Part shown: positions 17,985 through 27,572 of the stretch, in pieces | Layout: every line of letters starts with the position of its first letter | How positions within the stretch are numbered: the first letter of the stretch is position 1 | Assembly (NCBI GenBank): GCA_000431015.1 | Contig: HF986015.1 | Coordinates: 4,271-68,270 of the forward strand | Origin: Alistipes sp. CAG:514 | Lineage (GTDB): Bacteria; Bacteroidota; Bacteroidia; Bacteroidales; UBA932 | Direction: 5' to 3' | DNA length: 64,000 nt | Notes under the pieces: model-generated | What the model was told of the DNA's origin: nothing | Database searches by the model: none | What the model saw: only the letters and a program-made list of their open reading frames with translations | Position numbers and translations under genes: made by a program

Positions 17985-19655
17985 ATGAAGGTGAAAAGGA
18001 TTATTATGATGGTTCTGGCCGGGATGCTGATGGCGTGCGGCCTGGGATATTCACAGAACAACAACAAGATAGGGAAAAGGATTGACGGCGAGCTGATTGA
18101 TGCGGTCTCGGCGCTGGACGAAGGGCAGTACAAGGAGGCGCAGGTGACGCTGGAGAGGATACTGACGGCTGATCCACGGAACGACGCCGCACAGTACTAC
18201 CTTGGCATGTGCCGGCTCTACGCCAACGACCTGGACGGCGCGAAGACGGCTTTCAAGAAGGCCTCTGAACTGGATCCCGGGAACTTCTGGTACAGGGAAA
18301 GGCTCGCGCGGACATATTCATTGACAGGAGAGGACGATCTGACCATCGCGACCTACGAAGATCTGCTGAAGGACTATCCCAAGAAGGATGACATCTATTT
18401 CACCCTTGTCAACCTCTACCTCAAGCAGAGCCAGTACGACAAGGCTCTCGGCGCGCTCGACCAGATCGAGGCCGTGTTCGGCAAGAGCGAGAACGTGACC
18501 GCCACGAAGTACGACATCCTTCTTCGGCAGAACAAGCCGGAGGAAGCGTTCAAGGTTCTCACGGATTTCAACAAGGAGTTCTCCTCGCCCTATGTCCTGA
18601 CCAAGCTCGGGGATCATTCGATGGCGGAGTACAAGGACACCGCCGCCCTGGCCTACTACCAGGAGGCTCTTGATCTCCAGGGCGGCTACATGCCGGCCCT
18701 GCTCGGAGAGTCGGAGGTCTACAGGACACGCAGGAACTTCCCGGAGTTCTTCAAGACCCTGAACAGGTTCATGGCCAATGACGAGACCGACACCCAGGTC
18801 AAGACCCAGTACCTGAATATGCTTGTGACACGGACTGACCACAGGTTCCTGCAGAGCGTGAAGCCGCAGATCGACTCGCTGTACGACAACCTCGTCGCCC
18901 ATCATCCGACCGACAGCACGGCTCTCATGGCCGCCGGACTCTACTGGTACTCGTCCGGCAAGGCTGACAAGGCCAAGGATCTTATTCATAAGAACATGGC
19001 CTTGTACCCTGACAATCTGGAAGCAGCCATCGCCTACGCCCAGCTTCTGGTGTACATGAAGCAGTGGGGCGAGTTGGAGAGCGAATGCGACAGCGCCATG
19101 GTCAGATTCCCTAAGGAGACGGTGTTCCTGGACATCAAGAACCTGGCGTGCTTCAACAGGAAGGATTGGCAAGGCATCATCGACAACAACAAGAGAATCA
19201 TAGAGATAGCCCAGGGCGACACCTCCCTTACCATCCCGGCTCTCGCCACGATAGGCGACATGTACCACGAACTGGGGAAAGAGAAGGAGGCCTTCAAAGT
19301 CTACACCAAGGTTCTGAAACTGAACCCGGACTACGCTCCCGCGCTGAACAACTACGCCTATTACCTGGCTCTCAAAGGCGCCAAGCTAAAGAAAGCGTGC
19401 GCGATGAGCAGGAAGACGGTCGAGAAGGAGCCGGATAACCCGACCTACCTTGACACCTACGGATGGATCCTCCATCTTCTGAAAAGGGACAAGGAGGCGA
19501 AGGCTCAGTTCAAGCACGCGATGCTCTACGGGGGCAAGGAAAGCGCCACATGCCTGGAACACTACTCAATTGTGCTTGAGGCGCTAGGGGAAACCGATCT
19601 GGCGAAAGTCTACAAGACGCAGGCGGAGAATAAAAAAGCGGAAGGAAAGGAATGA
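17985..19655 (+). CDS. Tetratricopeptide-repeat protein, exported
   Basis: A 556-residue protein made almost wholly of TPR helices (for example AQYYLGMCRLYANDLDGAKT, and YAPALNNYAYYLALKGAKL near the C-terminus). The N-terminus MKVKRIIMMVLAGMLMACGL is a signal sequence; Cys18 in LMAC could be a lipidation site, although Met at -2 is unusual. The longer frame from 17904 is rejected because it starts upstream of the promoter box and lacks a signal. The stop overlaps the ATG of the next gene (ATGA), so translation is coupled to the EnvC-like protein. A scaffold role in envelope assembly is inferred. Confidence 0.85.
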   Translation: MKVKRIIMMVLAGMLMACGLGYSQNNNKIGKRIDGELIDAVSALDEGQYKEAQVTLERILTADPRNDAAQYYLGMCRLYANDLDGAKTAFKKASELDPGNFWYRERLARTYSLTGEDDLTIATYEDLLKDYPKKDDIYFTLVNLYLKQSQYDKALGALDQIEAVFGKSENVTATKYDILLRQNKPEEAFKVLTDFNKEFSSPYVLTKLGDHSMAEYKDTAALAYYQEALDLQGGYMPALLGESEVYRTRRNFPEFFKTLNRFMANDETDTQVKTQYLNMLVTRTDHRFLQSVKPQIDSLYDNLVAHHPTDSTALMAAGLYWYSSGKADKAKDLIHKNMALYPDNLEAAIAYAQLLVYMKQWGELESECDSAMVRFPKETVFLDIKNLACFNRKDWQGIIDNNKRIIEIAQGDTSLTIPALATIGDMYHELGKEKEAFKVYTKVLKLNPDYAPALNNYAYYLALKGAKLKKACAMSRKTVEKEPDNPTYLDTYGWILHLLKRDKEAKAQFKHAMLYGGKESATCLEHYSIVLEALGETDLAKVYKTQAENKKAEGKE

Positions 19656-20854
19656 GGAAGAGATTAGGGATATTCATGCTCACGCTCCTGGCCGCCTTGT
19701 GGTGGCAGACACCGGCATATTCACAGGACACGAGATCACAGGAGGCCCGCAGGGCGCGGCTTCAGAAGGAGATCGCCATTCTCGACGAGCAGATCCGGAG
19801 CAACGCGTCCCAAAGCGCCAACGCCCTGAGCCGGCTCACACTGATCAGCGGCAAGGTCAACTCCCGAAAGAAGCTGATCGAGGAAAGCGACCGGATGATT
19901 TCTGAATATTCAGACTCCATCGCCGTGAAGGAGAAGGAGATAAAGGCTCTGACAGCGCGTATGGACACTCTTTCGTACCACTACGCCAAGCTTGTGAGGG
20001 GCGCCTACGTGAACCGGAGTCCCAAGGTCTGGTACATGTACATCCTCGCGAGTGACGACGTGGGTCAGGCGTTCCGGAGGTACGGCTACCTCAGGGATCT
20101 TTCCAAGCAGATGAACGTTCAGGCCTCCAAAATCAAGGAGGTGCAGTCCACGCTTGAAAGGGAGAGCGAGGTTCTCTCGTCGATGAGGAAAGAGGCCGAA
20201 TCCATCCGCGCGCAGAGGATGTCGGAGATGAGCAAGCTGCAGGCGGAGGAGAATGATTCCCGGATGCTTGTCAACAAGCTTAAGAAAAACAAGAGAAAGT
20301 ACCAGCAGGACATTTCCAAGAAGCAGCGAGAGGTGGAGGCTCTGAACAGGGAGATCGCAAGAATCATCCGTGAGGCCACCGAGGACGGCAAGTCCGGCAA
20401 AAAAGGTTCGTCGTCCAAGGAGCGCAAACCTATCGACTACACCCTCGCCAAGAAGTTCGAGGCCAACAAGGGCAAGCTTCCGTGGCCGGCTGAAGGGCCT
20501 GTGGTCGATCATTTCGGGCAACGATTCCATCCGGTCTACACGAACCTCAAGCTTCCTTTCAACAACGGTGTCAACATCGCGCTAAAGGCCGGGACACAGG
20601 TCAAGGCCGTGTTCGACGGAGTAGTGAAGCAGATTGTCGTGATGCCGGGCTACAAGAAATGCGTCCTGGTCCAGCACGGGAACTACTTCTCGTTCTACTG
20701 CAAGCTGGGCAGTGTAAGCGTCAAGGCCGGCGACAAGATCAGGACCGGCCAGGTGGTCGGCACGGTGGACACCATAGGAGGAGAGACGCAGCTACATTTC
20801 CAGATCTGGTCCGGGCGCACCCCACAGAATCCTGAAACCTGGCTGAGACCTTAG
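19652..20854 (+). CDS. EnvC-like M23 (LytM) protein, probably non-catalytic
   Basis: A 400-residue exported protein: signal peptide (1-25), a long coiled coil (about 28-250), then a LytM/M23 domain (about 275-400). The usual zinc-binding HxxxD is replaced by NNGVNIA, so the first metal ligands are lost although QLHFQIW is kept. This is the hallmark of EnvC/NlpD-type activators that switch on cell-separating amidases rather than cut the wall themselves. The ATG overlaps the TPR gene's stop, and tsaE follows after 6 bp. Confidence 0.88.
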   Translation: MRKRLGIFMLTLLAALWWQTPAYSQDTRSQEARRARLQKEIAILDEQIRSNASQSANALSRLTLISGKVNSRKKLIEESDRMISEYSDSIAVKEKEIKALTARMDTLSYHYAKLVRGAYVNRSPKVWYMYILASDDVGQAFRRYGYLRDLSKQMNVQASKIKEVQSTLERESEVLSSMRKEAESIRAQRMSEMSKLQAEENDSRMLVNKLKKNKRKYQQDISKKQREVEALNREIARIIREATEDGKSGKKGSSSKERKPIDYTLAKKFEANKGKLPWPAEGPVVDHFGQRFHPVYTNLKLPFNNGVNIALKAGTQVKAVFDGVVKQIVVMPGYKKCVLVQHGNYFSFYCKLGSVSVKAGDKIRTGQVVGTVDTIGGETQLHFQIWSGRTPQNPETWLRP

Positions 20855-20860
20855 ATTATC

Positions 20861-21286
20861 ATGAGACACGAGATCATCATAAAAGACCTGCAGGACATTG
20901 ACAGAGCCGCGGGCGAGTTCCTTTCCCGGACGGAAGGGCACAATATTCTTGCGTTCTACGCTCCTATGGGGGCGGGCAAGACGACATTCACTACAGCGGT
21001 GTGCCGCCGCCTGGGAGTGCGCGAGGACGCTGTCAGCTCACCGACCTTCGCGATTGTCAACGAGTACCGCACCGGCTCCGGCGAACCGATGTACCATTTT
21101 GATTTCTACCGCATTACCAAGATCTCCGAAGCGCTCGACATCGGTTTCTACGACTACATCGACAGCGGATGCCTCTGCATTATGGAATGGCCGGAAAACA
21201 TCGAGGAGATCCTTCCGGAAGAGACGCTCCGGATCCACATCACCGTCAATCCGGACGAGTCCCGCACCGTTTCATGGGAGGACTGA
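20861..21286 (+). CDS. tsaE: tRNA threonylcarbamoyladenosine biosynthesis ATPase TsaE
   Basis: The ATPase that drives the TsaBD transferase in making t6A at position 37 of ANN-decoding tRNAs. At 141 residues it has the usual length. Walker A is GAGKTTF (Lys40), followed by the family blocks SSPTFAIVNEY, YHFDFYRI and MEWPENI. It is the last gene of the TPR-EnvC-like operon, and the end of comM lies 12 bp beyond in the opposite direction. Confidence 0.93.
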   Translation: MRHEIIIKDLQDIDRAAGEFLSRTEGHNILAFYAPMGAGKTTFTTAVCRRLGVREDAVSSPTFAIVNEYRTGSGEPMYHFDFYRITKISEALDIGFYDYIDSGCLCIMEWPENIEEILPEETLRIHITVNPDESRTVSWED

Positions 21287-21298
21287 CCCTGGAAGGCA

Positions 21299-22870
21299 TC
21301 ACAGACTGTCCAGGTTCAGACGGTCGAGGAAGCGGTAGCCCGCGGCCTCACGGAGATATTCAGGCCTGATGTCCCGTGACATCTCAAGATCCGCGATGGT
21401 TCTCGCGACCTTGAGGATCCTTGAATATGCCCGGGCGGACAATCCAAGCCTCCCAATCAGCACCTCCATCACTTTCCGGCACTCCTCGTCCAGCGGACAA
21501 TGCTTCTCCAGAAGGCGGTTGCTCATCTCGGCGTTCGTGAATATCCCGTCCTCGGCGAACCGCTGCTTCTGCAGGGTCCTGGCTTTGAGGACCCGACCGG
21601 CCACAACCTCGCTGGACTCGCCTTTCTTCCGTCCCACAAGCTTCACGGTGTCAACAGGATGGAGCCAAAGCTGGATGTCTATGCGATCCATGACCGGGCC
21701 AGAGAGCTTGGAGAGATAATTCAGCCTTTGACCCGGAGTGCAACGGCACCGGTCACCCTCGCCGTAGTAGCCGCACGGGCAGGGATTCGAAGCCGCTACC
21801 AGCATGAAAGAAGCGGGGTATTCCAACTTTGACCTTAGCCTTGAGATTGTGACTTTCCTATCCTCCATCGGGCCACGGAGAGCCTCCAGCACGGATTTCG
21901 GCATCTGGCCGTACTCATCAAGGAACAGGATTCCGTTCTCGGCCAGGGTCACCTCACCGGGACGGATGTCGGCGCCAGCGCCGCCACCGATGATCGCGGG
22001 CAGCGAGGCGCTGTAGTGCGGGGCACGGAAAGGTCTCGTCCGTATAAGGCCGATCTGGGAGCCTTTCATCCCCGCCACCGAGTAGATCTTGCTCGTGACG
22101 ATGGCCTCCTCCGTAGTCATCGGCGGAAGGATTCCGGCCATCGCCTTGGCCAGCGAACTCTTGCCGCTTCCCGGCGGGCCGACCATGATGAGATTGTGTC
22201 CTCCCGCCGCCGCGATCTCCACACCCCTCTTGGCACCCTCCTGCCCGATGATCTCGGAGAAATCCATCACATCCTGACCGCCCGGCCTTTTCGCACGCTG
22301 GACATTTCTCGCCAGTTTCCTGTAAAGCCGTGTGTTCCAGACAAGAAGATCACTGCAATCCTCATTACCCTCAAGGATTCTCAGCACATCTGTAAGTGTC
22401 TCGACACCGAAAACCGACAGATCCCTGCACTCCGTCGCCTCCAGCGCCGAGCGGATCGGGAGGATGCACCCGGATATTCCCATCTCCACCGCAAGGTCTG
22501 CTATCGGCAACGCCCCCTGCACCTCCCTCACAGATCCATCCAGGCCCAGTTCCCCCATTATAAGGTACCTGTCAAGACCCGGAAAGCTTTTCTGCCCTGA
22601 AGCCGCGATGATGCCGACGGCGATCGGCAGGTCGTACCCGCTTCCGTTCTTCCGCACGTCCGCCGGAGCCAGATTGATCACTATCTTCTTGCCAGGAATC
22701 CTGAAACCCAGCGACTGAAGGGCAGTCACTGTCCTCAGAAGGCTCTCCTTGACAGCCACATCCGCAAGTCCGACAAGATGTATTCCTATACCATGCGTTA
22801 TGTCCACCTCCACGGTGACGGGGACAGCCTCGATGCCGACGCACTTCGCCCCAAGAATGTCTATCAACAT
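21299..22870 (-). CDS. YifB/ComM-family Mg-chelatase-like AAA+ ATPase
   Basis: A 523-residue ComM relative; in naturally transformable bacteria ComM is a helicase that promotes branch migration during integration of taken-up DNA. An N-terminal Lon-protease-like domain (1-170) precedes the AAA+ module with Walker A GPPGSGKSSL, Walker B ENGILFLDEYGQM and a C-terminal Mg-chelatase helical domain. A zinc-like NPCPCGYYGEGDRCRC segment is present as in ComM. It appears monocistronic. Presence does not prove competence, since the family is near universal. Confidence 0.92.
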   Translation of the reverse strand: MLIDILGAKCVGIEAVPVTVEVDITHGIGIHLVGLADVAVKESLLRTVTALQSLGFRIPGKKIVINLAPADVRKNGSGYDLPIAVGIIAASGQKSFPGLDRYLIMGELGLDGSVREVQGALPIADLAVEMGISGCILPIRSALEATECRDLSVFGVETLTDVLRILEGNEDCSDLLVWNTRLYRKLARNVQRAKRPGGQDVMDFSEIIGQEGAKRGVEIAAAGGHNLIMVGPPGSGKSSLAKAMAGILPPMTTEEAIVTSKIYSVAGMKGSQIGLIRTRPFRAPHYSASLPAIIGGGAGADIRPGEVTLAENGILFLDEYGQMPKSVLEALRGPMEDRKVTISRLRSKLEYPASFMLVAASNPCPCGYYGEGDRCRCTPGQRLNYLSKLSGPVMDRIDIQLWLHPVDTVKLVGRKKGESSEVVAGRVLKARTLQKQRFAEDGIFTNAEMSNRLLEKHCPLDEECRKVMEVLIGRLGLSARAYSRILKVARTIADLEMSRDIRPEYLREAAGYRFLDRLNLDSL

Positions 22871-23062
22871 AGTTTGAGTTCATTTGTACACCGGCAAAAA
22901 TGGCACAACAAAACGTAAATTTTCTAAAGAAACAGAAATTTCGTCATAAAAAACAGAAATATTTTTTCTTTATGGTCAAATAAGATGGGAAGATCACTGT
23001 TTTTGCGTTACCCGAATATGTTAATTTATTGTTACAACGGTAACGTTGAAGGCATTTTTGAG

Positions 23063-23070
23063 TATCTTTG
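23063..23070 (+). promoter_or_regulatory. -7 box TATCTTTG for the nucleoside kinase gene
   Basis: TATCTTTG, 25 bp before the ATG at 23096. No -33 TTTG at the right spacing. Confidence 0.5.
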
Positions 23071-23095
23071 AAAGATTTTTATAGCAAAAACGGAA

Positions 23096-24826
23096 ATGGA
23101 GAAGAATGAGATAACTTTGTTCTGCGTCAATGACGGGAAGAACCACAAGATCGAGAAGGGAAAGTCGCTGAAGGATCTGGCGGACAAATGCTGCAAGTGC
23201 GTCACGGACAAGAAGACGGGACAGAAGTCCGACGTGCTGGCCGCACTGGTAGACAACAAGCTTAAGGAGCTGAGTTTCAAACCAGTGAACCTGCATCAGG
23301 TCGAATTTATCGGATACAATCATCCGGACGGGAGAAGAAGTTACGTGCGCTCGCTCTGCTTCGTGCTGCAGAACGCCGTCAGGGAACTCTATCCTGACAA
23401 GGTGCTGGTGATCGACCATTCCCTGCCAAGCGGGCTGTACTGCGAGATCCGGGAGATCGGCAAGACGGAGGACGGACGCAGCAAGGTCTACTTCGTCACA
23501 GACGATGAGATCGACAGGATCCGCGAGAAGATGAAGGAGATCGTGGCCAGGAACCTTCCTTTCACCAAAGTCAAGATGTTCTCGGAGGAAGCGGAGAAAC
23601 TGTTCATCGAGAACAATCAGCCGCAGAAGGCCGAACTCCAGAAAAGCCTTGGAACCTTCATTTGCAGCGTCTACTATCTGGACAGAATGGCCGACACGTT
23701 CCACGGGCCGCTTATCCCGTCCACTGGCTACCTTAAGGTGTTCGACATCAGCGGAATGGGCAACGGATTCTGTCTACAGTCGCCAATGATGACAGACTTC
23801 TGCAAGGTGATGCCGATGAAGCGCCAGGGAAAGATCGCTGCGGCGCTCAAGGAATATTCCGACTGGTGCTCCATCATCAACATCGGAAGCATCGGCACGC
23901 TGAACAAGGCTGTCAAGGACGGCAAGGCCGTCAGCATCATCAACCTTGCCGAGTCGCTCCACGAACGGAACTACGCCAGGATCGCCGACAGGATCTATGC
24001 TGAAAGAGGGCTGAAGAGGATCGTGATGATCGCCGGGCCTTCCTCCAGCGGAAAGACATCGTCATCCCTCAGGATCGCCCTCCAGTGCAAGGTGCTGGGA
24101 CTCAAGCCGAAAGTCATCGAGCTGGACAACTACTTCGTGGACAGGGAACACACTCCCAAAGACGAGGACGGCAACTACGATTTCGAGTCTCTCTACGCTA
24201 TGGATCTCGAATTCCTCAACAAACAGCTGAACGAGCTACTTGAAGGAAAAGAAGTTGAGGTGCCGCGTTTCGACTTCAAGACAGGAAACAGGATCTTCGA
24301 GGGCAACAAGCTACGTCTGGAGGACAAGGACATCCTTATCATGGAAGGCATACACGCCCTCAACCCTGAGATGACCTCGGCGGTGGACGACTCAAGAATA
24401 TTCAGAGTCTACGTCTCCGCCCTGACATCGCTGAACATCGATGAGAACAACAACATGTCCACTTCGGACAACCGACTGCTCCGCCGTATGGTGCGCGACA
24501 ACAGGGTCAGGGGCATCACTCCGGAAGAGACCATCATGAGATGGAACAGTGTGCGCCGGGGAGAGAGCAAGAACATATTCCCGTTTCAGGAGAACGCTGA
24601 CGCCCTGTTCAACTCCGCTCTGATCTTTGAACTTCCGATGCTGAAATATTACGCCGAGCCGCTCCTGCGCAGGATCGCTCCGAACTCCCCGGCCTACACC
24701 GAGGCCGTGCGGCTGCTCAAGTTTCTGGACTACATCGTGGAACTCCAGCCAAGCGAGATCGCCGCGATTCCTCCGACATCCATCATGCGCGAGTTCATCG
24801 GCGGCCAGACACTGACCAGAGACTGA
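23096..24826 (+). CDS. TGS-domain nucleoside (uridine-kinase-like) kinase
   Basis: A 576-residue two-part protein typical of Bacteroidetes. The N-terminal half resembles the TGS and second-additional domains of threonyl-tRNA synthetase. The C-terminal half is a uridine-kinase-like P-loop kinase with Walker A GPSSSGKTS (Lys320) and the blocks VIELDNYFVDREHTPKDEDG and IMEGIHALNP. It probably phosphorylates a nucleoside to its monophosphate (salvage); the exact substrate cannot be read from sequence. It is followed by a bidirectional terminator at 24893-24919. Confidence 0.88.
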   Translation: MEKNEITLFCVNDGKNHKIEKGKSLKDLADKCCKCVTDKKTGQKSDVLAALVDNKLKELSFKPVNLHQVEFIGYNHPDGRRSYVRSLCFVLQNAVRELYPDKVLVIDHSLPSGLYCEIREIGKTEDGRSKVYFVTDDEIDRIREKMKEIVARNLPFTKVKMFSEEAEKLFIENNQPQKAELQKSLGTFICSVYYLDRMADTFHGPLIPSTGYLKVFDISGMGNGFCLQSPMMTDFCKVMPMKRQGKIAAALKEYSDWCSIINIGSIGTLNKAVKDGKAVSIINLAESLHERNYARIADRIYAERGLKRIVMIAGPSSSGKTSSSLRIALQCKVLGLKPKVIELDNYFVDREHTPKDEDGNYDFESLYAMDLEFLNKQLNELLEGKEVEVPRFDFKTGNRIFEGNKLRLEDKDILIMEGIHALNPEMTSAVDDSRIFRVYVSALTSLNIDENNNMSTSDNRLLRRMVRDNRVRGITPEETIMRWNSVRRGESKNIFPFQENADALFNSALIFELPMLKYYAEPLLRRIAPNSPAYTEAVRLLKFLDYIVELQPSEIAAIPPTSIMREFIGGQTLTRD

Positions 24827-24892
24827 ATCGACGTGCAGACGCAAGACTCCATACAACTCATGGGCTGTCACGAAGTGACTGTGCTTAAACAT

Positions 24893-24919
24893 AAAGGGCC
24901 GGCTAATTGCCAGCCCTTT
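24893..24919. terminator. Bidirectional terminator between nucleoside kinase and the bat operon
   Basis: AAAGGGC-C-GGC pairs with GCC-A-GCCCTTT around a TAATT loop. The plus strand continues ATTTTATAT, so it can serve the kinase gene and, on the other strand, the bat operon. Only 3 bp separate it from the bat stop codon. Confidence 0.75.
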
Positions 24920-24922
24920 ATT

Positions 24923-27568
24923 TTATATCACCTCCAGCGAGCTGGAAGTTATCCAGCCTTGGCGACCGTCGGCAAGGGAAATGTTCTTCCAGGAGCCGAC
25001 CTCGTCAAGTATCCTGACCTTGGTACCTTCGTGGATGACAAAGAGATCTTTGGAGGAACCGCTTGACGGAGAACTCTTTACGGACGAAACGGGCGACATC
25101 ACGATCGCTTTGTCCGTCTTCATGCTGTCGGACTTCTGCCAGAGAGAGAATCCCAAGGCGCCGGCGGAAAACAGCAGAAGCACGATTCCGCAGTAGAATC
25201 CGGCGCGCCTCCTGCCTGCCGAAGCACCCAGCAGGAACAGCAGGCCCATTGCCAGAGCGGCAGCGAGCAGTATAAGGAACATGACGGCCCATGCGTCGGA
25301 ACTCATCACATAGCAGACCTTTCTGGCCACACTCTTGAGGATGAACTCAGGCACAGGCTCGATCTTGTCCTGCACAAAACTGTTGGTGAACTCAAGATTG
25401 TAGCGGGCGTCTGAATAGGACGGATCCAACCTCAGCGCCCTCTCGTAGTCAAGGATGGCGCGTGGATAATTGCCCTGCTTGAACCAGGCGTTGCCAAGAT
25501 TGTAGTACAACGTGGCGGATTTATACCCCGCGTCCTCGACCTGAATCCAGGCCGCCGACGCGTCGGCGAACCTTCCGTCCGTGTAGGCCTGAACGCCGGC
25601 AGTCCACAATGAGTCAATATCCCTGGCCTGGACATTCATGGAAACGCCAAGCGAGAGGATCACGGCGATGACCGTGGCCACCTTGCCGGATGACTTGCCG
25701 CCGGACTTCAGGCTGGAGTCAATGGATGAGATGACCTTGAGAGCCTCATCGTAGTGAGACCTCATGGCATCGTTGCCGCCGTCAGGAGAATAACGGGCGA
25801 ACTCACAAGCGTCAAGAAGATCGGTGAAATCCCTTGTAAGTTCCTCGCTGACACCACCTTCGGTCAGAGCAGAGGAGATGTTGTCCTTGCTGATTTCAGA
25901 CATGTCCATGTTCAGTTTGTCGGAAATAAATCCGATGAGAGCCTTGTGAAGCTCCTCATAGAAAGCCGTGTAGAGATTCTTGTCAAGATAGCCGCCAGCC
26001 TGCGCGAGACGTTTCTGAGCCATCTTCGCGGCGCGCCTGTTCTTTGTTCCGGCGACATCAGCCCTCAAGGCAGCCACCTTTCTGAACGCAAGGAAGACAG
26101 CCAGCGCACCCAGAACCAGGATCGTCAAGAGGATCCAGAACAGCACGGAACCCACAAAGAACGACCCCGAGGCGGACAGGCCCGGTTTGCCGGTGAATAT
26201 GAAACGTATGTCGTCTGCAAGACTCTTCACATCCTTACGCTCGACACCCGAATTCACCGTCACGGCCGGAGACGAATCTCCGCCCTTACCCTTAGCCACC
26301 TTGATGTGCATCGGCTCAGTCCTGAGTGTCACGTACTTGCCGGAGTTTACATCGTAGTAGGAATATTCCACAGGCTCGATCGTGAAATCACCGTGGCTTC
26401 TTGGGATGAAAGGATACTCGAAAGACTTGCTGCCGGACGTGCCGCCGGTGCTCTTGTCCGTGTTCTCCGTCGTCTTCGTGTCATAGGTCTCGAAATCAGG
26501 AGGGAAGCTGACCTTCGGCTCTTCAAGAAGCGAGACATTGCCGCGTCCGGAGACCGTAATGACCAGAGAGGCCGCGTCATGAGTCTTGAGGTTGTCCGAT
26601 GTCAGACGCGCGGATATTCCGAAATTACCCACGCCTCCTCCGAATGACGCAGGCTGCCCAGCGGGAAGCGGGTTCACCTTGACTTTCAGCGGCGAGGTTG
26701 CGACTCTCTTGCGGATGGTACGGTAGTCGTCCTCAAAGAACCGGTCGAAGATGCTGCCGGACGAGGACGGGCTGTTCCTCACATTGACAAGGCAGACAAG
26801 CTCCGCCGGATCGATCGGGATGGTTCCAGACTGCTGAGGGATCAGGACATAGGATCTGAGGACTGCCGTGTTGTAGATCTTGTCGTCAAGGCTCTCGCGC
26901 TTGAACTCTATGTTGGTCGGAACGTAAGTCTCCTGGCTCCAGAAGCCATTGAATGTAGGGAACTTGGCATTCTCGAAGCCCACCACATTGGCTCTTTGGT
27001 AAATCTTGAGTGTGGCCGTGATCGGCTCGCCGATGACCACCTCATGCCGGCTGAGGCTCAGCCTCAGGAACAAGTCTCCGGAAAAGACATCACCGGTAGA
27101 GGAAGAAGGCCGGCGTTCACTCGAGGATGACTGGCCCGCGCCGCCGGAAGACCCGGAAGATCCTGAAGATGACGCTCCGTCGCTCACAACCTGCACGTTA
27201 GCAGGAGAGGACGAGATTCTTTCCCCTGAGACACTGGCTGTGGCGGCAGGTATCTGGAATGTGCCGGTGGATTTAGGAATAAGAATGTAGGTGAAAGTTG
27301 TCTGGCGGGAGGACGACCTCTTGCCATTGATGATCTGTATGCTGGCGCTGGTCCCCTTCTGCGGCCCCCAGACCAGCTGGAAGTCATCACCGGCAGACCA
27401 TTGGAAGTCTGTCGGGGCCTTCTCGCCGTCAATTATGAACGTGACATTGAACTGCTCGTTGACAGCGACGACATCCGGTACCTCCACCTTGATGGAACTC
27501 TGGCCGGACGCCTGAAAAAAAGCTACGAGCAATAATGCCACTACGTAAACCAATCTCTTCATATTCAC
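24923..27568 (-). CDS. BatD-BatE fusion protein
   Basis: An 881-residue protein joining two normally separate Bat products. Residues 1-23 are a signal peptide; 25-480 are BatD beta-sandwich domains (VPDVVAVNEQFNVTF, FTYILIPKSTGTFQIPA), with a transmembrane helix (GSVLFWILLTILVLGALAVF) and a cytoplasmic helical part. At about 640-658 a segment like a former signal peptide (VATVIAVILSLGVSMNVQA) leads into the BatE part: TPRs (YYNLGNAWFKQGNYPRAILD), two transmembrane helices and a C-terminal SH3-like domain (VRILDEVGSWKNISLADGR). It is the last gene of the moxR-bat operon, 4 bp after batC. The fusion is seen in the sequence; how widespread it is I cannot check. Confidence 0.88.
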   Translation of the reverse strand: MNMKRLVYVVALLLVAFFQASGQSSIKVEVPDVVAVNEQFNVTFIIDGEKAPTDFQWSAGDDFQLVWGPQKGTSASIQIINGKRSSSRQTTFTYILIPKSTGTFQIPAATASVSGERISSSPANVQVVSDGASSSGSSGSSGGAGQSSSSERRPSSSTGDVFSGDLFLRLSLSRHEVVIGEPITATLKIYQRANVVGFENAKFPTFNGFWSQETYVPTNIEFKRESLDDKIYNTAVLRSYVLIPQQSGTIPIDPAELVCLVNVRNSPSSSGSIFDRFFEDDYRTIRKRVATSPLKVKVNPLPAGQPASFGGGVGNFGISARLTSDNLKTHDAASLVITVSGRGNVSLLEEPKVSFPPDFETYDTKTTENTDKSTGGTSGSKSFEYPFIPRSHGDFTIEPVEYSYYDVNSGKYVTLRTEPMHIKVAKGKGGDSSPAVTVNSGVERKDVKSLADDIRFIFTGKPGLSASGSFFVGSVLFWILLTILVLGALAVFLAFRKVAALRADVAGTKNRRAAKMAQKRLAQAGGYLDKNLYTAFYEELHKALIGFISDKLNMDMSEISKDNISSALTEGGVSEELTRDFTDLLDACEFARYSPDGGNDAMRSHYDEALKVISSIDSSLKSGGKSSGKVATVIAVILSLGVSMNVQARDIDSLWTAGVQAYTDGRFADASAAWIQVEDAGYKSATLYYNLGNAWFKQGNYPRAILDYERALRLDPSYSDARYNLEFTNSFVQDKIEPVPEFILKSVARKVCYVMSSDAWAVMFLILLAAALAMGLLFLLGASAGRRRAGFYCGIVLLLFSAGALGFSLWQKSDSMKTDKAIVMSPVSSVKSSPSSGSSKDLFVIHEGTKVRILDEVGSWKNISLADGRQGWITSSSLEVI

Positions 27569-27572
27569 TCTA

